64,000 bases of DNA from Chryseobacterium oleae (lineage in GTDB: Bacteria; Bacteroidota; Bacteroidia; Flavobacteriales; Weeksellaceae). Both the position numbers and the translations under genes were made by a program. Location: contig NZ_FOVD01000002.1 in the NCBI RefSeq assembly GCF_900115055.1, positions 62,001 to 126,000 of the forward strand, read 5' to 3'. The notes under the pieces are model-generated. The model ran no database searches. It had not been told where the DNA came from and saw nothing but the letters and a program-made list of their open reading frames with translations. Positions 1-8,518 of this stretch are shown here, piece after piece (the stretch's first letter is position 1; each line of letters opens with the position of its first letter).

Positions 1-125
1 GGAGTTGCTGGTAGACGGTTGCTGTTTTGCATCCCGGAATCCCGGAACACGAATCTCAAAACCCATATCCCGGAACACATTAAAATCTGATGTCTGATGT
101 CTGAAATCTGATGTCTAACATCTAA
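1..125 (+). repeat. R1 modular word repeat, copy 1 (cut by window edge)
   Basis: This gene-free stretch consists of short echoing phrases in the order seen in the three other R1 copies: a GTTGCTGG-type phrase (about 4-26), a CCCGGAA-type phrase (about 31-84) and a TGATGTCTGAAATC-type phrase (about 87-120). The left part lies outside the window. It ends a few bases before the stop codon of the hydrolase at 129. No open frame of note is present. Confidence 0.7.
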
Positions 126-128
126 ATT

Positions 129-818
129 TTAATTCTTTCCTAATGCTTTATCAATAGCCTTCTTAGCAATAGGCTCCATAATAGCATAACCTGCAGGATC
201 CGGATGGATTCCGTCACCTGAAAGACCTTCACGCATACCACCCTTATCGTTACGCATGGCTGTATTATAGTCGATAAAAGGAATCTTGCTGTTGTGAGAA
301 TACTGTTTTAATCTGCTGTTCAAGGTATCTACTTTTTGAGGTACGTCGGTGATTTCCTTACGCCACGGAAATGCCGCTGCGGGTAGTACAGAAGCAATAA
401 TTACCTTTATCCCGTTGCTTCGGGCAATATCCGCCATAGCTTTAATATTGTTGAATGTAAAGTCCGGATCATACGCTCCTGAGTTTTGAGCAATATCATT
501 AGTACCGGCATTAATGATCACTAATTTCGGTTTTAGAGCCACGACATCATTTTGAAACCGTAAAAGCATTTGTGAAGAAGTTTGTCCACTGATGCCTCTG
601 CCTACATAATTATTTTCAGAAAAAAAGGTAGAATGGCTTTTCACCCATCCTTCCGTAATAGAATTACCCATAAAGACCACATCCACTTTTTTCTTTGCAT
701 TTAAAATGGCTGTATTGTCGTCTTTATACTTGGTCAGATTAGCAAAATCAACAGCGCTTTGTGCGTGTGAAAATTCGCCAATAAGCAAGCCAATGGCTAT
801 GAATAGAGATAATTTCAT
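129..818 (-). CDS. Secreted SGNH/GDSL-family hydrolase
   Basis: A 229-residue esterase/acylhydrolase of the SGNH superfamily, probably exported to the periplasm or beyond; the substrate (acyl or acetyl ester) cannot be told. The N-terminus is a signal peptide of about 20 residues ending HAQ. Block I is GNSITEG with the nucleophile Ser53, block II is around GISGQT (75-80), block III is GTND (105-108), and block V is GDGIHPD with Asp202 and His205, so the catalytic set is complete. It is transcribed on its own; the symporter lies about 100 bases upstream on the same strand. Carbohydrate acetylesterase-like and lysophospholipase-like members share this architecture. Confidence 0.9.
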   Translation of the reverse strand: MKLSLFIAIGLLIGEFSHAQSAVDFANLTKYKDDNTAILNAKKKVDVVFMGNSITEGWVKSHSTFFSENNYVGRGISGQTSSQMLLRFQNDVVALKPKLVIINAGTNDIAQNSGAYDPDFTFNNIKAMADIARSNGIKVIIASVLPAAAFPWRKEITDVPQKVDTLNSRLKQYSHNSKIPFIDYNTAMRNDKGGMREGLSGDGIHPDPAGYAIMEPIAKKAIDKALGKN

Positions 819-856
819 ATCGAATGGTATCTGTTACGAACTTAATTTTCAATAGG

Positions 857-911
857 AACGGGCTTTAGCCTGTTTACATCAAAATGTAATAGGGTGATCA
901 GGCTTTAGCCA
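857..911. repeat. Paired GGCTTTAGCC motif
   Basis: The gap upstream of the hydrolase holds two copies of the self-complementary word GGCTTTAGCC about 40 bases apart, the first preceded by AACG. Words of this kind can form small hairpins. It could be a short repeat remnant or a weak terminator for the symporter on the minus strand. Confidence 0.4.
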
Positions 912-921
912 AATTTAATCA

Positions 922-2361
922 TTATTTCTTTCTGATCAGCCAAAGTCCTATGAAGGTCAACAATCCGTTGATGATCAAAAGTTCCAGTCCGATCTTGAAA
1001 TCCCCGAACATGTTTTCCTGGTATTTATCGATAAAGAATGAGATCACCGGGGCTGCGATACAAACGTAAGGAACCAGTTTGTCATTTACCTTGTATTTGG
1101 TAAAAATTCCGAAGGCAAAAAGTCCAAGAAGAGGTCCGTAAGTGAATCCTGCAAGCTTCAGAATAAGCCCGATCATGGAATTATCATTGATCATTTTAAA
1201 AATAACCACCATAATCAGGAAAGAAAGAGCCACAATTAAATGGATGTTTTTTCTGAATTTTTCTTTTTTGGAATCATCCCATTCTTTCTTCTCTTTCATC
1301 CCAAAAATATCGATGCATAAAGAAGAGGTAAGAGCGGTCATCGCGCCATCTGCACTTGGAAACAATGCCGAAATCAATGCAATAATAAAGATGATGGAAA
1401 TAAAGCCGGGCATATGATTCAGGGCAACATCAGGGAAAAGCTGATCTCCCGCACTCGTCACGTGCTCCTGTGCTCCATACAGGTGAAGAAGTCCTCCCAT
1501 ATAAAGGAATAGTGAGATAACCCCAAGAAGAATAAATCCTAAAGTAACCATATTTTTCTGCGAATCTTTCAGTCTCGTTACTGATAAACTTTTCTGCATC
1601 ATTTCCTGATCGATTCCCGTCATGGTAATCGTGATGAAAGCTCCGGCCAGGATCTGTTTAACAAAGAAACTTTTCTGGTTCGGATCAAAATCAAAAATTC
1701 TGGTGTAGCCTTTATCCTGCATCGCCGTAAAACTTTCACCAAAGCTTAAGCCCAGATGATTCAGCATATACACCGTACAGATGATTAACCCCAAAAGCAT
1801 ACATGACGTTTGTAAGGTATCTGTCCAGACAATGGTTTTTACACCTCCTTCATACGTATACAGAATGATCATCGCTAAAATAATCAGTGTGGTTACAATG
1901 AATGGAATGCCTAAACTGTCCAGAATCGTAAGCTGAAGAATATTCACCACCAGATATAGTCTTGCGGTGGCACCTACCAGTCGGGAAACAATAAAGATCC
2001 ACGCCCCCGATTTATAAGACAGCTGACCCATTCTCTGCTGGAGATACCCATAAATAGAAGTCAGTTTCAAACGGTAATAAAGGGGAAGAAGAACATAAGC
2101 CACCACAATATATCCGATAAGATATCCCAGTGTGATCTGCAGGTATCCGAATTTATCGTTTCCTACTGCTCCCGGAACACTTACAAACGTGACACCGGAC
2201 AGCGAGGTACCGATCATCCCGAAGGCTACCAGCATCCAATTACTCTTACGGTTTCCGATAAAGAAACTCTCATTATCACTTCCTTTCCCTGTTTTGTAGG
2301 CTACCCACAGTAAGAGTGCGAAGTAGACGATAATAATAGACAGTAATATAATTGGAGACAT
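922..2361 (-). CDS. Sodium:solute symporter (SSS family)
   Basis: A 479-residue integral membrane protein with about 13 hydrophobic helices and the sodium:solute symporter pattern (FGMIGTSLSGVTFVSVPG near residues 47-64, then TARLYLV). Family members import sugars, sialic acid, amino acids, proline or nucleosides with sodium; the substrate here is not evident. It starts with MSPIILLSIIIVYF, so the first helix begins at once and there is no cleavable signal. It stands between two unrelated minus-strand genes and has its own leader. Confidence 0.9.
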   Translation of the reverse strand: MSPIILLSIIIVYFALLLWVAYKTGKGSDNESFFIGNRKSNWMLVAFGMIGTSLSGVTFVSVPGAVGNDKFGYLQITLGYLIGYIVVAYVLLPLYYRLKLTSIYGYLQQRMGQLSYKSGAWIFIVSRLVGATARLYLVVNILQLTILDSLGIPFIVTTLIILAMIILYTYEGGVKTIVWTDTLQTSCMLLGLIICTVYMLNHLGLSFGESFTAMQDKGYTRIFDFDPNQKSFFVKQILAGAFITITMTGIDQEMMQKSLSVTRLKDSQKNMVTLGFILLGVISLFLYMGGLLHLYGAQEHVTSAGDQLFPDVALNHMPGFISIIFIIALISALFPSADGAMTALTSSLCIDIFGMKEKKEWDDSKKEKFRKNIHLIVALSFLIMVVIFKMINDNSMIGLILKLAGFTYGPLLGLFAFGIFTKYKVNDKLVPYVCIAAPVISFFIDKYQENMFGDFKIGLELLIINGLLTFIGLWLIRKK

Positions 2362-2410
2362 AGTTTTTTCAATTAAAATTTTACAAATATAGTTTTTTTC
2401 TGTTCTGGTA

Positions 2411-2448
2411 AAAGAAAAAGCCTTTCAGATGTTAAACTCTGAAAGGCC
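2411..2448 (-). terminator. Intrinsic terminator after the GNAT gene
   Basis: Minus-strand hairpin with 10-bp arms (GCCTTTCAGA 2420-2429 and its complement at 2438-2447) followed by TTTTTCTTTT. It closes the stress operon that ends with the acetyltransferase at 2474. Confidence 0.8.
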
Positions 2449-2473
2449 TGTATCTTAAGGACAGAAATTAGGA

Positions 2474-2761
2474 TCAGTTCACTAATACATCCTGCAGCTC
2501 CTCACTTTTCTGAAAACTTGCTTTGGCAAACGGACAGAGAGGAATGATTTTTTTATTGTTTTTCCTGGCAAAATCTACTGCTGCCAGAAGCATTTCTTTT
2601 CCTACGCCTTTTCCGTTGTAGGCTTCTTCCACCTCCGTGTGGTCTATGATGAATCTTTCTGCTCCGGCCCATGTATACGTCATGAGTCCTGCTTGTTTTC
2701 CATCTATGAAAGCCTCAAAACTTCCGTGTTTCTCGTCGTTGTTTTGTTTTACTTCGATCAT
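2474..2761 (-). CDS. Small GNAT-fold acetyltransferase (YjdJ-like, COG2388)
   Basis: A 95-residue single-domain protein of the short GNAT family. It keeps the acetyl-CoA loop (GKGVGKEML, about 50-58) and the family ending PLCPFA. Its own acceptor substrate is unknown. It is the last gene of the operon and starts one base after the OsmC stop. In E. coli the homologous pair yjdI-yjdJ is adjacent; here an OsmC gene sits between the YjdI and YjdJ homologues. A paralogue of the same subfamily begins this operon at 5783, so two related acetyltransferases bracket it. Confidence 0.85.
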   Translation of the reverse strand: MIEVKQNNDEKHGSFEAFIDGKQAGLMTYTWAGAERFIIDHTEVEEAYNGKGVGKEMLLAAVDFARKNNKKIIPLCPFAKASFQKSEELQDVLVN

Positions 2762-2762
2762 G

Positions 2763-3158
2763 TTATGAGAATTTTGTTAGTATTTCTATATCGTTAGTTA
2801 ATATCTTGTGTACAGGGCAGGCATCGGCGATGGTATGCAGTCTTTTCAGCTGTTCATCATCCAGAATACCTTCAAAGCTGATATCTCTTTTGAAAATTGC
2901 CCTTTTTGTTAAAGGAAAATTTTCGAGTTCTACTTCTACGTTGATGTTTTCAACGTCCCATTCTTTTCGTTCGATGTACATTCTTAAAGTAGCTGCCGTA
3001 CAGCTTGCCAGAGATGTGGCTAAGATTTCCATAGGGTTGAAACCTTTATTCTGACCGCCTTTATCGATCGGTTCATCGGTAATGATCTGGTTTTCGCCGG
3101 CCGTTACCTCAGTATAATATTTTGTTTTTCCTAAACTTGCTTTTACGGTTACCGCCAT
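2763..3158 (-). CDS. OsmC/Ohr-family peroxiredoxin-like protein
   Basis: A 131-residue OsmC-superfamily protein. Family members reduce organic or fatty-acid hydroperoxides with two cysteines; here Cys53 (in LASCTAATLRMY) and Cys114 (in ADACPVHKIL) are both present. The ATG overlaps the stop of the YjdI gene in a TAATG arrangement, which implies translational coupling. The neighbourhood of pirins, FMN reductase and ferredoxin-like protein fits detoxification of electrophiles or peroxides. Confidence 0.9.
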   Translation of the reverse strand: MAVTVKASLGKTKYYTEVTAGENQIITDEPIDKGGQNKGFNPMEILATSLASCTAATLRMYIERKEWDVENINVEVELENFPLTKRAIFKRDISFEGILDDEQLKRLHTIADACPVHKILTNDIEILTKFS

Positions 3159-3376
3159 TATTGTTCTGTATTGAATTTATAACTTAATGCACCTGACGGG
3201 CATTGGTCTATCTGATTTTTAAGTTCTTGCGGACTTGCGTTTTCAGCTTTTATCCAGGGTCTGTCTTTGGGATTGTATACCTTGGGAAGCAGTTTTACGC
3301 AGACAGCCGAGTGGATACACTTCTGGGGCTGCCAGAGGACAGTGATACTGCCGTTGGGATATTCGTGTATTTCCAT
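3158..3376 (-). CDS. YjdI-like mono-cluster ferredoxin-like protein
   Basis: A 72-residue protein matching the YjdI/Fer4_19 family. Cys20, Cys26 and Cys59 lie in the family pattern CIHSAVC plus CPSGAL and probably bind an Fe-S cluster. Its electron partner is not known. It starts one base after the TMEM175-like gene stops and overlaps the OsmC start by one base, so it is in the middle of a tightly packed operon. Confidence 0.88.
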   Translation of the reverse strand: MEIHEYPNGSITVLWQPQKCIHSAVCVKLLPKVYNPKDRPWIKAENASPQELKNQIDQCPSGALSYKFNTEQ

Positions 3377-3377
3377 A

Positions 3378-3956
3378 TCAATTTTCTTTTAGTGATTTTT
3401 CGATTCTTCGGTCCGGAATCAGCCATATGAGAGCCACGATATAATAAAAACCTATGGCAATATAAGGATAAAAAAATGAAACGGCGATTCCGAGGACGTA
3501 AAATATAATCGAGATATATTCTTTAAATTTTGAATGTATAGCTTCTTTCAGCATAGAACTTTCACCCTCACAGCGAACGATTACATGCTCCAGAATAGTG
3601 TAGGCCACAGCAGACATGATGAGACAGATCCCATAAGCTGCCACGGGATTTTTTGCAAAATGGGTTGTTCCTATCCATTCCGTAGCGATCGGCATCAGCG
3701 AAAGCCAGAACAGCAGATGAAGATTGGCCCAGAGAATACTTCCGTTGACCTTTTTTACTGCCTGAAAGAGGTGATGATGATTGTTCCAGTAGATTCCTAC
3801 ATAAATAAAACTGAAAATATAAGCGAGAACTCTTGGGATGAGAGGCTTGAGACTGGCCCAGCTGCTCCCTTCAGGAACCTTCAGCTCAAGGACCATGATG
3901 GTAATGATGATGGCCAAAACTCCATCACTGAAAGCTTCCAGTCTCCCTTTAGTCAT
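3378..3956 (-). CDS. TMEM175-type (DUF1211) potassium channel
   Basis: A 192-residue membrane protein with about six helices. The hallmark FSDGV motif of TMEM175-family channels is at residues 9-13 and is followed by the usual AIIITIMVLELKVP. Bacterial members form tetrameric potassium-permeable channels. The gene overlaps the FMN-reductase gene upstream by 8 bases and abuts the YjdI gene, so it is part of the stress operon. A channel in such a context might help restore membrane potential after electrophile attack; that is inference. Confidence 0.88.
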   Translation of the reverse strand: MTKGRLEAFSDGVLAIIITIMVLELKVPEGSSWASLKPLIPRVLAYIFSFIYVGIYWNNHHHLFQAVKKVNGSILWANLHLLFWLSLMPIATEWIGTTHFAKNPVAAYGICLIMSAVAYTILEHVIVRCEGESSMLKEAIHSKFKEYISIIFYVLGIAVSFFYPYIAIGFYYIVALIWLIPDRRIEKSLKEN

Positions 3957-4488
3957 TGGTCTTAACCGCGTTTTTAAAGTTTCCTATCTTGTCTTTAAGC
4001 TCTTTAAGCATATCAGGATTGATTACGCCGCTTTCCAGATCAAAATTTTCATAAAACTTGGGAAGGGAGAACGTATCCTTTATATCTGCTGCAAACTGAG
4101 GAAAAAACGTTTTGGCTGTATTCATCACATTCCCGCCGCCGTAGCCTCCCGGAGAAGTGCTCATCAGAAGCATCGGTTTGTTTTGAAATACCTTGACGTT
4201 GATCCTTGAGGACCAGTCGAAAACATTTTTAAAAGCGGAACTGTAAGATCTGTTGTGCTCTGCAAGCGAACAAATGATCACGTCACACCCTCCGATCTCC
4301 CGTAAAAAGTTATGGGCTTCTGCGGGAAAACCTTTTTTTTCAAGGTCTACGGAGAAAACGGGCATGGTGAAATCGTTGAGGTCAATCAGATTGATTTCTT
4401 CATCCTGAAAATCTTTCAGAACAAATTTTACCAGTTCCCTGTTGATCGAAGTGGAAGACGTACTTCCCGCAAATGCTAATATTTTCAT
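3949..4488 (-). CDS. NAD(P)H-dependent FMN reductase
   Basis: A 179-residue flavodoxin-like oxidoreductase of the NADPH-dependent FMN reductase family (azoreductase/quinone reductase relatives). It opens with MKILAFAGSTSSTSINRELV, where GSTSSTSIN is the phosphate-binding loop, and contains the NRSYSSAFKNVFDW and GGYGGGN segments of the flavin site. It lies 23 bases downstream of a pirin gene and overlaps the channel gene. Likely role: two-electron reduction of quinones or other electrophiles. Confidence 0.88.
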   Translation of the reverse strand: MKILAFAGSTSSTSINRELVKFVLKDFQDEEINLIDLNDFTMPVFSVDLEKKGFPAEAHNFLREIGGCDVIICSLAEHNRSYSSAFKNVFDWSSRINVKVFQNKPMLLMSTSPGGYGGGNVMNTAKTFFPQFAADIKDTFSLPKFYENFDLESGVINPDMLKELKDKIGNFKNAVKTND

Positions 4489-4511
4489 GGTTAATGAATG
4501 TGGCCTGACTG

Positions 4512-5411
4512 TTATTTTCTGTTTAAAATAGCCTTAGGTAACGGGACGTATTCTTTCTCGTCACCGGGTACCAAAGGAAACGCATCGTGGTTCTGATCAT
4601 TCCAGTTGACTTTGGCCTGATCAAGCAATTCTTTGTCTGAATTTACAAAATTCCAGAATATAAAACGCTCTTCATCAAAAGGTTCGCCACCGAAAAGATA
4701 GACCGTACCGTTTTCACTCATATCGAATTCACACAGTTTGGTGTCTTTAGCGATCATCAGCTGTTTTGAACCGTACGTATTTCCTTCTGTGGAAACCGTT
4801 CCGTCCAGTACATACATTGCTGCTTCACCATAAAGGTCTTTTCCAATGCTGATTTTCTTTGCTTCTTTGGTTTTAATTTCGATGAAAAATAACTTGCTGT
4901 GAACAGGAACTGCAGAAGTTCTGCCGAAAGCCTCACCGGCAATCAGTTTATACTGAATTCCATCCTCTTCCCATGTAGGGATTTCGTCGGCTTCGATATG
5001 ATGGAAGCTAGGTTCTGTCTGCTCCAGATGTTTTGGAAGACCTACCCAGATCTGGAATCCGTGAAGTCTTTTATCGCTGTGTCTTAAATATTCAGGCGTT
5101 CTCTCTGAATGCACTACGCCTTTTCCGGCAGTCATCCAGTTTACAGCGCCTGGTTTGATTTCAATTGCACTTCCGATGCTGTCTCTGTGAAAAATAGATC
5201 CTTCCAAAAGGTACGTTAAAGTTGACAGACCGATATGAGGATGCGGAGGTACATCAAGATTTTGATAGTCCTTCAGTTCAGAAGGCCCCATATGATCGAT
5301 GAAAACAAAAGGTCCCACCGCTCTTTTTTCACGGAAAGGAAGAAGTCTTCCCACCAGGAAATTTCCTATATCTGCTGCTTTTTCTTCTATGATAAGTCCG
5401 ATATTTGACAT
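4512..5411 (-). CDS. Pirin-family bicupin protein (first copy)
   Basis: A 299-residue pirin. The N-terminal cupin carries the metal ligands His57, His59, His101 and Glu103 (in PPHPHIG and VVHSERT). Bacterial pirins include quercetin 2,3-dioxygenases and regulators of metabolism; the substrate here is unknown. It follows the acetyltransferase at 5472 by 60 bases and precedes the FMN reductase by 23. A second, divergent pirin is encoded just upstream at 6011-6886. Confidence 0.9.
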   Translation of the reverse strand: MSNIGLIIEEKAADIGNFLVGRLLPFREKRAVGPFVFIDHMGPSELKDYQNLDVPPHPHIGLSTLTYLLEGSIFHRDSIGSAIEIKPGAVNWMTAGKGVVHSERTPEYLRHSDKRLHGFQIWVGLPKHLEQTEPSFHHIEADEIPTWEEDGIQYKLIAGEAFGRTSAVPVHSKLFFIEIKTKEAKKISIGKDLYGEAAMYVLDGTVSTEGNTYGSKQLMIAKDTKLCEFDMSENGTVYLFGGEPFDEERFIFWNFVNSDKELLDQAKVNWNDQNHDAFPLVPGDEKEYVPLPKAILNRK

Positions 5412-5471
5412 AATAAAGTAAATGTTTTTGAATTGTGTTTAAGCTGATTGAATAAATTTTTGAATCTGAGA

Positions 5472-5783
5472 TTACAGTTTGTCGTAACCTTCAAATTTTT
5501 CATCAACAATACGTTTCCACTCCGGATGCTTCTTAATGTAGGCAAAAACATAAGGGCAGAAAGGAAGAAGCTTTTTTTCATTCTCTTCAATATAGGCCAG
5601 TGTTTTCTCTACAACAGCCACGGCTGCTCCTGTTCCGGCCAGTTCCGGATCTGCTTCTGTGTGTACCAGAGCAATCTGGTGACCCATTTCACGATAATCG
5701 ATAAAGGCAAAATGTCCGTCGATTTCTATTTCAAATCTTGTTGCTGCTTTTACAAGCGGTATATTTTCAAATTCTGGTTTCAT
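5472..5783 (-). CDS. Small GNAT-fold acetyltransferase (COG2388 paralogue)
   Basis: A 103-residue protein of the same short GNAT subfamily as the one at 2474, with the CoA-loop region AGTGAAVAVVEKTL and the ending PFCPYVFAYIKKHPEW. It appears to be the first gene of the operon running to 2474. The 227-base gap upstream holds an R3 palindrome. The acceptor substrate is unknown. Confidence 0.85.
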   Translation of the reverse strand: MKPEFENIPLVKAATRFEIEIDGHFAFIDYREMGHQIALVHTEADPELAGTGAAVAVVEKTLAYIEENEKKLLPFCPYVFAYIKKHPEWKRIVDEKFEGYDKL

Positions 5784-5861
5784 AAATTTTTATAGGATAA
5801 ATAGGTTGGTGGACCGCAAAGAGAAAAGATCAAATATTAGAATGCTTTTCATTATTTCACT

Positions 5862-5894
5862 AAACCTTATAGATTTCAAAAACCGATAAGGTTT
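5862..5894. repeat. R3 palindrome, copy 1 (imperfect)
   Basis: An inverted repeat whose arms are 15 bases (AAACCTTATAGATTT at 5862-5876 and AAACCGATAAGGTTT at 5880-5894), pairing at 13 of 15 positions. It matches two further copies at 43240 and 48372. It sits between two tandem minus-strand genes, with no T-run on either side strong enough to call a normal terminator. Confidence 0.7.
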
Positions 5895-6010
5895 GATGCA
5901 TTGATTAAACATCACATTTCAATTAAACTTTCGTCTTTGCGCTTCACCAAACACATTAGATAAAGTTACTAAAAAAGGAATAATGTAAGATTAAGAGAAA
6001 TTTAATTCTG

Positions 6011-6886
6011 TTAATCTTCCAGATAACCGAACTTCCCGGTATTGTAATCTTCGAAAGCCTGCATAATTTCCTCCCTTGAATTCATCACAAAAGGTCCGTG
6101 AGGATAGATAGGCTCGTTGATAGGTTCTCCGCTGATGATCAGAACTATGCTGTCTTCATGAGCTTCAATGCTGAACGTTTCGCCTTCATTTTTAAATAAA
6201 ACTAGATGATCTGCTGCTGCTTTTTGCTCTCCGTTTACGGTAATACTTCCTTCAATGACCAATGCCGCCGTATTAAAGTTGGCCGGGAAACTGAACTCAG
6301 CTTTTCCGCCTGCCTTTAATTTAGCATTCATCATGTTTAAAGGAGTGAATGTTTCCGCAGGACCTTTGTGTCCGCTATATTCTCCCGCAATGATTTCCAC
6401 TAAACCGTTTTCACCCAGATTAACACGTTCCATTGCCGAATTTTCTATCGCCTGGTATTTCGGGCAGCTCATTTTATTTTTTGCGGGAAGATTGACCCAT
6501 AGCTGGACCATCTGAAAAATACCGCCTTTTTTAGACCATTCGGTTTCGTGATATTCTTTGTGAAGAACTCCTTTTGCAGCAGTCATCCACTGTACGTCCC
6601 CTTCGCCTATGATTCCGCCACCGCCGGCGCTGTCATGATGTTCTACTTTCCCCTGATAAGCTATCGTTACCGTTTCAAAACCTCTGTGCGGATGAACGCC
6701 CACGCCTCTTGGTCTTTCCGAACCATTGAAGTGAAATTTTGAATTGTAATCAAGCATAATGAACGGGTCCATTCTTTTCATATCCAATCCGTGTACCCCT
6801 GGTATAAAATTATGAACCCTAAAACCGTCCCCTACAAAATGGGCTGGTTTTGGAGATACTACGATTTCTACTTTTTTCGCTGTCAT
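6011..6886 (-). CDS. Pirin-family bicupin protein (second copy)
   Basis: A 291-residue pirin with metal ligands His65, His67, His109 and Glu111 (in GVHPHRG and VLHKEYH). The start at MTAKKVEIV is chosen because an upstream in-frame ATG at 6910 lies inside a TATTTTTG -7 box. The two pirins of this window are only moderately similar, so they are old paralogues rather than a recent duplication. It lies between the drug exporter upstream (90 bases) and the acetyltransferase-pirin operon downstream. Confidence 0.9.
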   Translation of the reverse strand: MTAKKVEIVVSPKPAHFVGDGFRVHNFIPGVHGLDMKRMDPFIMLDYNSKFHFNGSERPRGVGVHPHRGFETVTIAYQGKVEHHDSAGGGGIIGEGDVQWMTAAKGVLHKEYHETEWSKKGGIFQMVQLWVNLPAKNKMSCPKYQAIENSAMERVNLGENGLVEIIAGEYSGHKGPAETFTPLNMMNAKLKAGGKAEFSFPANFNTAALVIEGSITVNGEQKAAADHLVLFKNEGETFSIEAHEDSIVLIISGEPINEPIYPHGPFVMNSREEIMQAFEDYNTGKFGYLED

Positions 6887-6907
6887 AATATTGTGAATTT
6901 TATATAA

Positions 6908-6915
6908 CAAAAATA
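6908..6915 (-). promoter_or_regulatory. -7 box upstream of second pirin
   Basis: TATTTTTG on the minus strand fits the Bacteroidetes -7 consensus TAnnTTTG and lies 22 bases before the chosen ATG. No clear -33 TTTG is seen at the usual spacing. Confidence 0.55.
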
Positions 6916-6975
6916 CGGTAGAGAGAAATCAGATACATTGATCTGTGTTAAGTTCGGCGCAGGTGTTGTCAGTTC

Positions 6976-8379
6976 TTATTCTTCCTTGGATTTCATGTTT
7001 TTTCCATCCGAAATGTGAAGTCTTCTGAAAACAAAACCTGAGATGATGGTCAGGATTCCTACAGTAAGGAAAGTATAGCGGAAAGCGTTGTGAGTTTCTC
7101 CTTTGATGAGGTCTGAGCTTTCAAATAGTTTTAATACAATCAGTCCGAAAGCGATTCCGAAACCTATTGCCAGCTGCTGATTAACGGATATTAATGAATT
7201 CCCGCTGCTGGTCTGGAAGTTTCTTAGATCTGCAATGGAAATGGTATTCATCGAAGTGAACTGGATAGAGTTGAAAAATCCTAATATGGCAATAATGGGG
7301 ACAAACCAATATAAAGAGGCATGAATATCGGGAATGGCGAGAAGACAGATCAGGGTTCCGATGATGAATGTATTCACCATCAATGTCTGTCTGTATCCGT
7401 ATTTATCTAAAATTTTGATCACCGATGATTTCCCGAACATAGCGGTCAGAGCCATCGGAGCAATGATCCATCCGGAAGTTACCGCTGACTGTTTGTAAGC
7501 AATCTGAATCATTAAAGGAAGCAATAACGGAACCGAGCTGATCCCTAATCTGGTCGCCAGGTTTCCTACAATACCTACGCGGAAAGTTCTCACCTGGAAA
7601 AGATCAAGCGGGAAAATAGGATTTCCTCCTCTTCTTGCATGTTTGTAATAATAGTAAAGGAATAAAAAGCCCAAAATAAATACAAAAAGTACGGGACTTA
7701 TATTCTGCATATCCCCGAACAGTTCCAGTGAAATAGAGAGCAGAAGCGATGCTGCCGCAAAGATTAAGAATCCTTTTAAATCAAAATCGACATCGGTGGA
7801 TTTGTAGTCCGGCATGTATTTTAACCCTAAAACAATTCCTAAAATTCCGATGGGAATATTGATCAGGAAAATCCAGTGCCACGAAAGATAATCCACCATA
7901 TACCCACCGACTAACGGACCGAGTACGGGACCGATCAGAGCAGGAATAATGGCGAAGTTCATGGCTTTAAGCAATTCACTTTTGTCAAATGTTTTAATCA
8001 AAGCCAGTTTTCCTACCGGTGTCATCAAACTTCCCCCGACACCCTGAATCACCCTCGAAATAACGAGATGGGTAAGATTCTGTGACATGGAGCAGAACAG
8101 TGAGCCTAAGCTGAAAAGAATCAATGAAAAAATAAATACTTTTTTGGTTCCAAACCGATCCGCCAGAAAACCGCTGGCAGGCATGAAGACAGCCAATGTC
8201 AGTACATAACTGATGATGGCATTCTGCATATTGAGCGGAGATTCATGAAGGTCCTTGGCGATGGAGGGCAGGGAAGTGTTCAGGATCGTGGAATCCAGCA
8301 TCTGCATAAAGATGGCAGTCGCCAGGATGAGTGGAAGTATTTTTTTTACAGAGATCTGTTGCGGGTTTGTTTCTGTCAT
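6976..8379 (-). CDS. DHA2-family MFS drug:proton antiporter
   Basis: A 467-residue multidrug exporter of the EmrB/QacA type with about 14 membrane helices. Visible family motifs are the first-helix LDSTILNTSLPSIA, the loop GFLADRFGTKK (motif A), GVGGSLMTPVGK and the HWIFLINIPIG stretch. It probably expels lipophilic toxic compounds. It is upstream of the pirin on the same strand, which fits co-expression with the detoxification genes, although a 90-base gap with its own -7 box separates them. No HlyD-like adaptor gene is adjacent. Confidence 0.92.
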   Translation of the reverse strand: MTETNPQQISVKKILPLILATAIFMQMLDSTILNTSLPSIAKDLHESPLNMQNAIISYVLTLAVFMPASGFLADRFGTKKVFIFSLILFSLGSLFCSMSQNLTHLVISRVIQGVGGSLMTPVGKLALIKTFDKSELLKAMNFAIIPALIGPVLGPLVGGYMVDYLSWHWIFLINIPIGILGIVLGLKYMPDYKSTDVDFDLKGFLIFAAASLLLSISLELFGDMQNISPVLFVFILGFLFLYYYYKHARRGGNPIFPLDLFQVRTFRVGIVGNLATRLGISSVPLLLPLMIQIAYKQSAVTSGWIIAPMALTAMFGKSSVIKILDKYGYRQTLMVNTFIIGTLICLLAIPDIHASLYWFVPIIAILGFFNSIQFTSMNTISIADLRNFQTSSGNSLISVNQQLAIGFGIAFGLIVLKLFESSDLIKGETHNAFRYTFLTVGILTIISGFVFRRLHISDGKNMKSKEE

Positions 8380-8483
8380 TCGGTGTAGACTGAAAATCCA
8401 ATGATTTCCAGATTTATTTTTATTGAAAAGAATACTGTTTTAAAACAGTCTGATTCTTAGATAAAGAATTTCATATAAAATTA

Positions 8484-8515
8484 AAAAAGTCCTGTGAATT
8501 TTCACAGGACTTTTC
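8484..8515 (-). terminator. Intrinsic terminator after the 280-residue-frame secreted protein gene
   Basis: Hairpin AAAGTCCTGTGAA / TTCACAGGACTTT followed on the minus strand by a T-rich stretch. It separates the secreted-protein gene from the exporter gene. Confidence 0.85.
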
Positions 8516-8518
8516 AGT

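Noticed and set aside
85..125. CRISPR-like repetition of TGATGTCTGAAATC words
   Set aside because: The words have no constant length or spacing, there are no unique spacers, and no cas gene is near.
3534..3965. 143-codon plus-strand frame opposite the TMEM175-like gene
   Set aside because: Shadow of a well-supported gene whose motif and operon overlaps fix the minus strand as coding.
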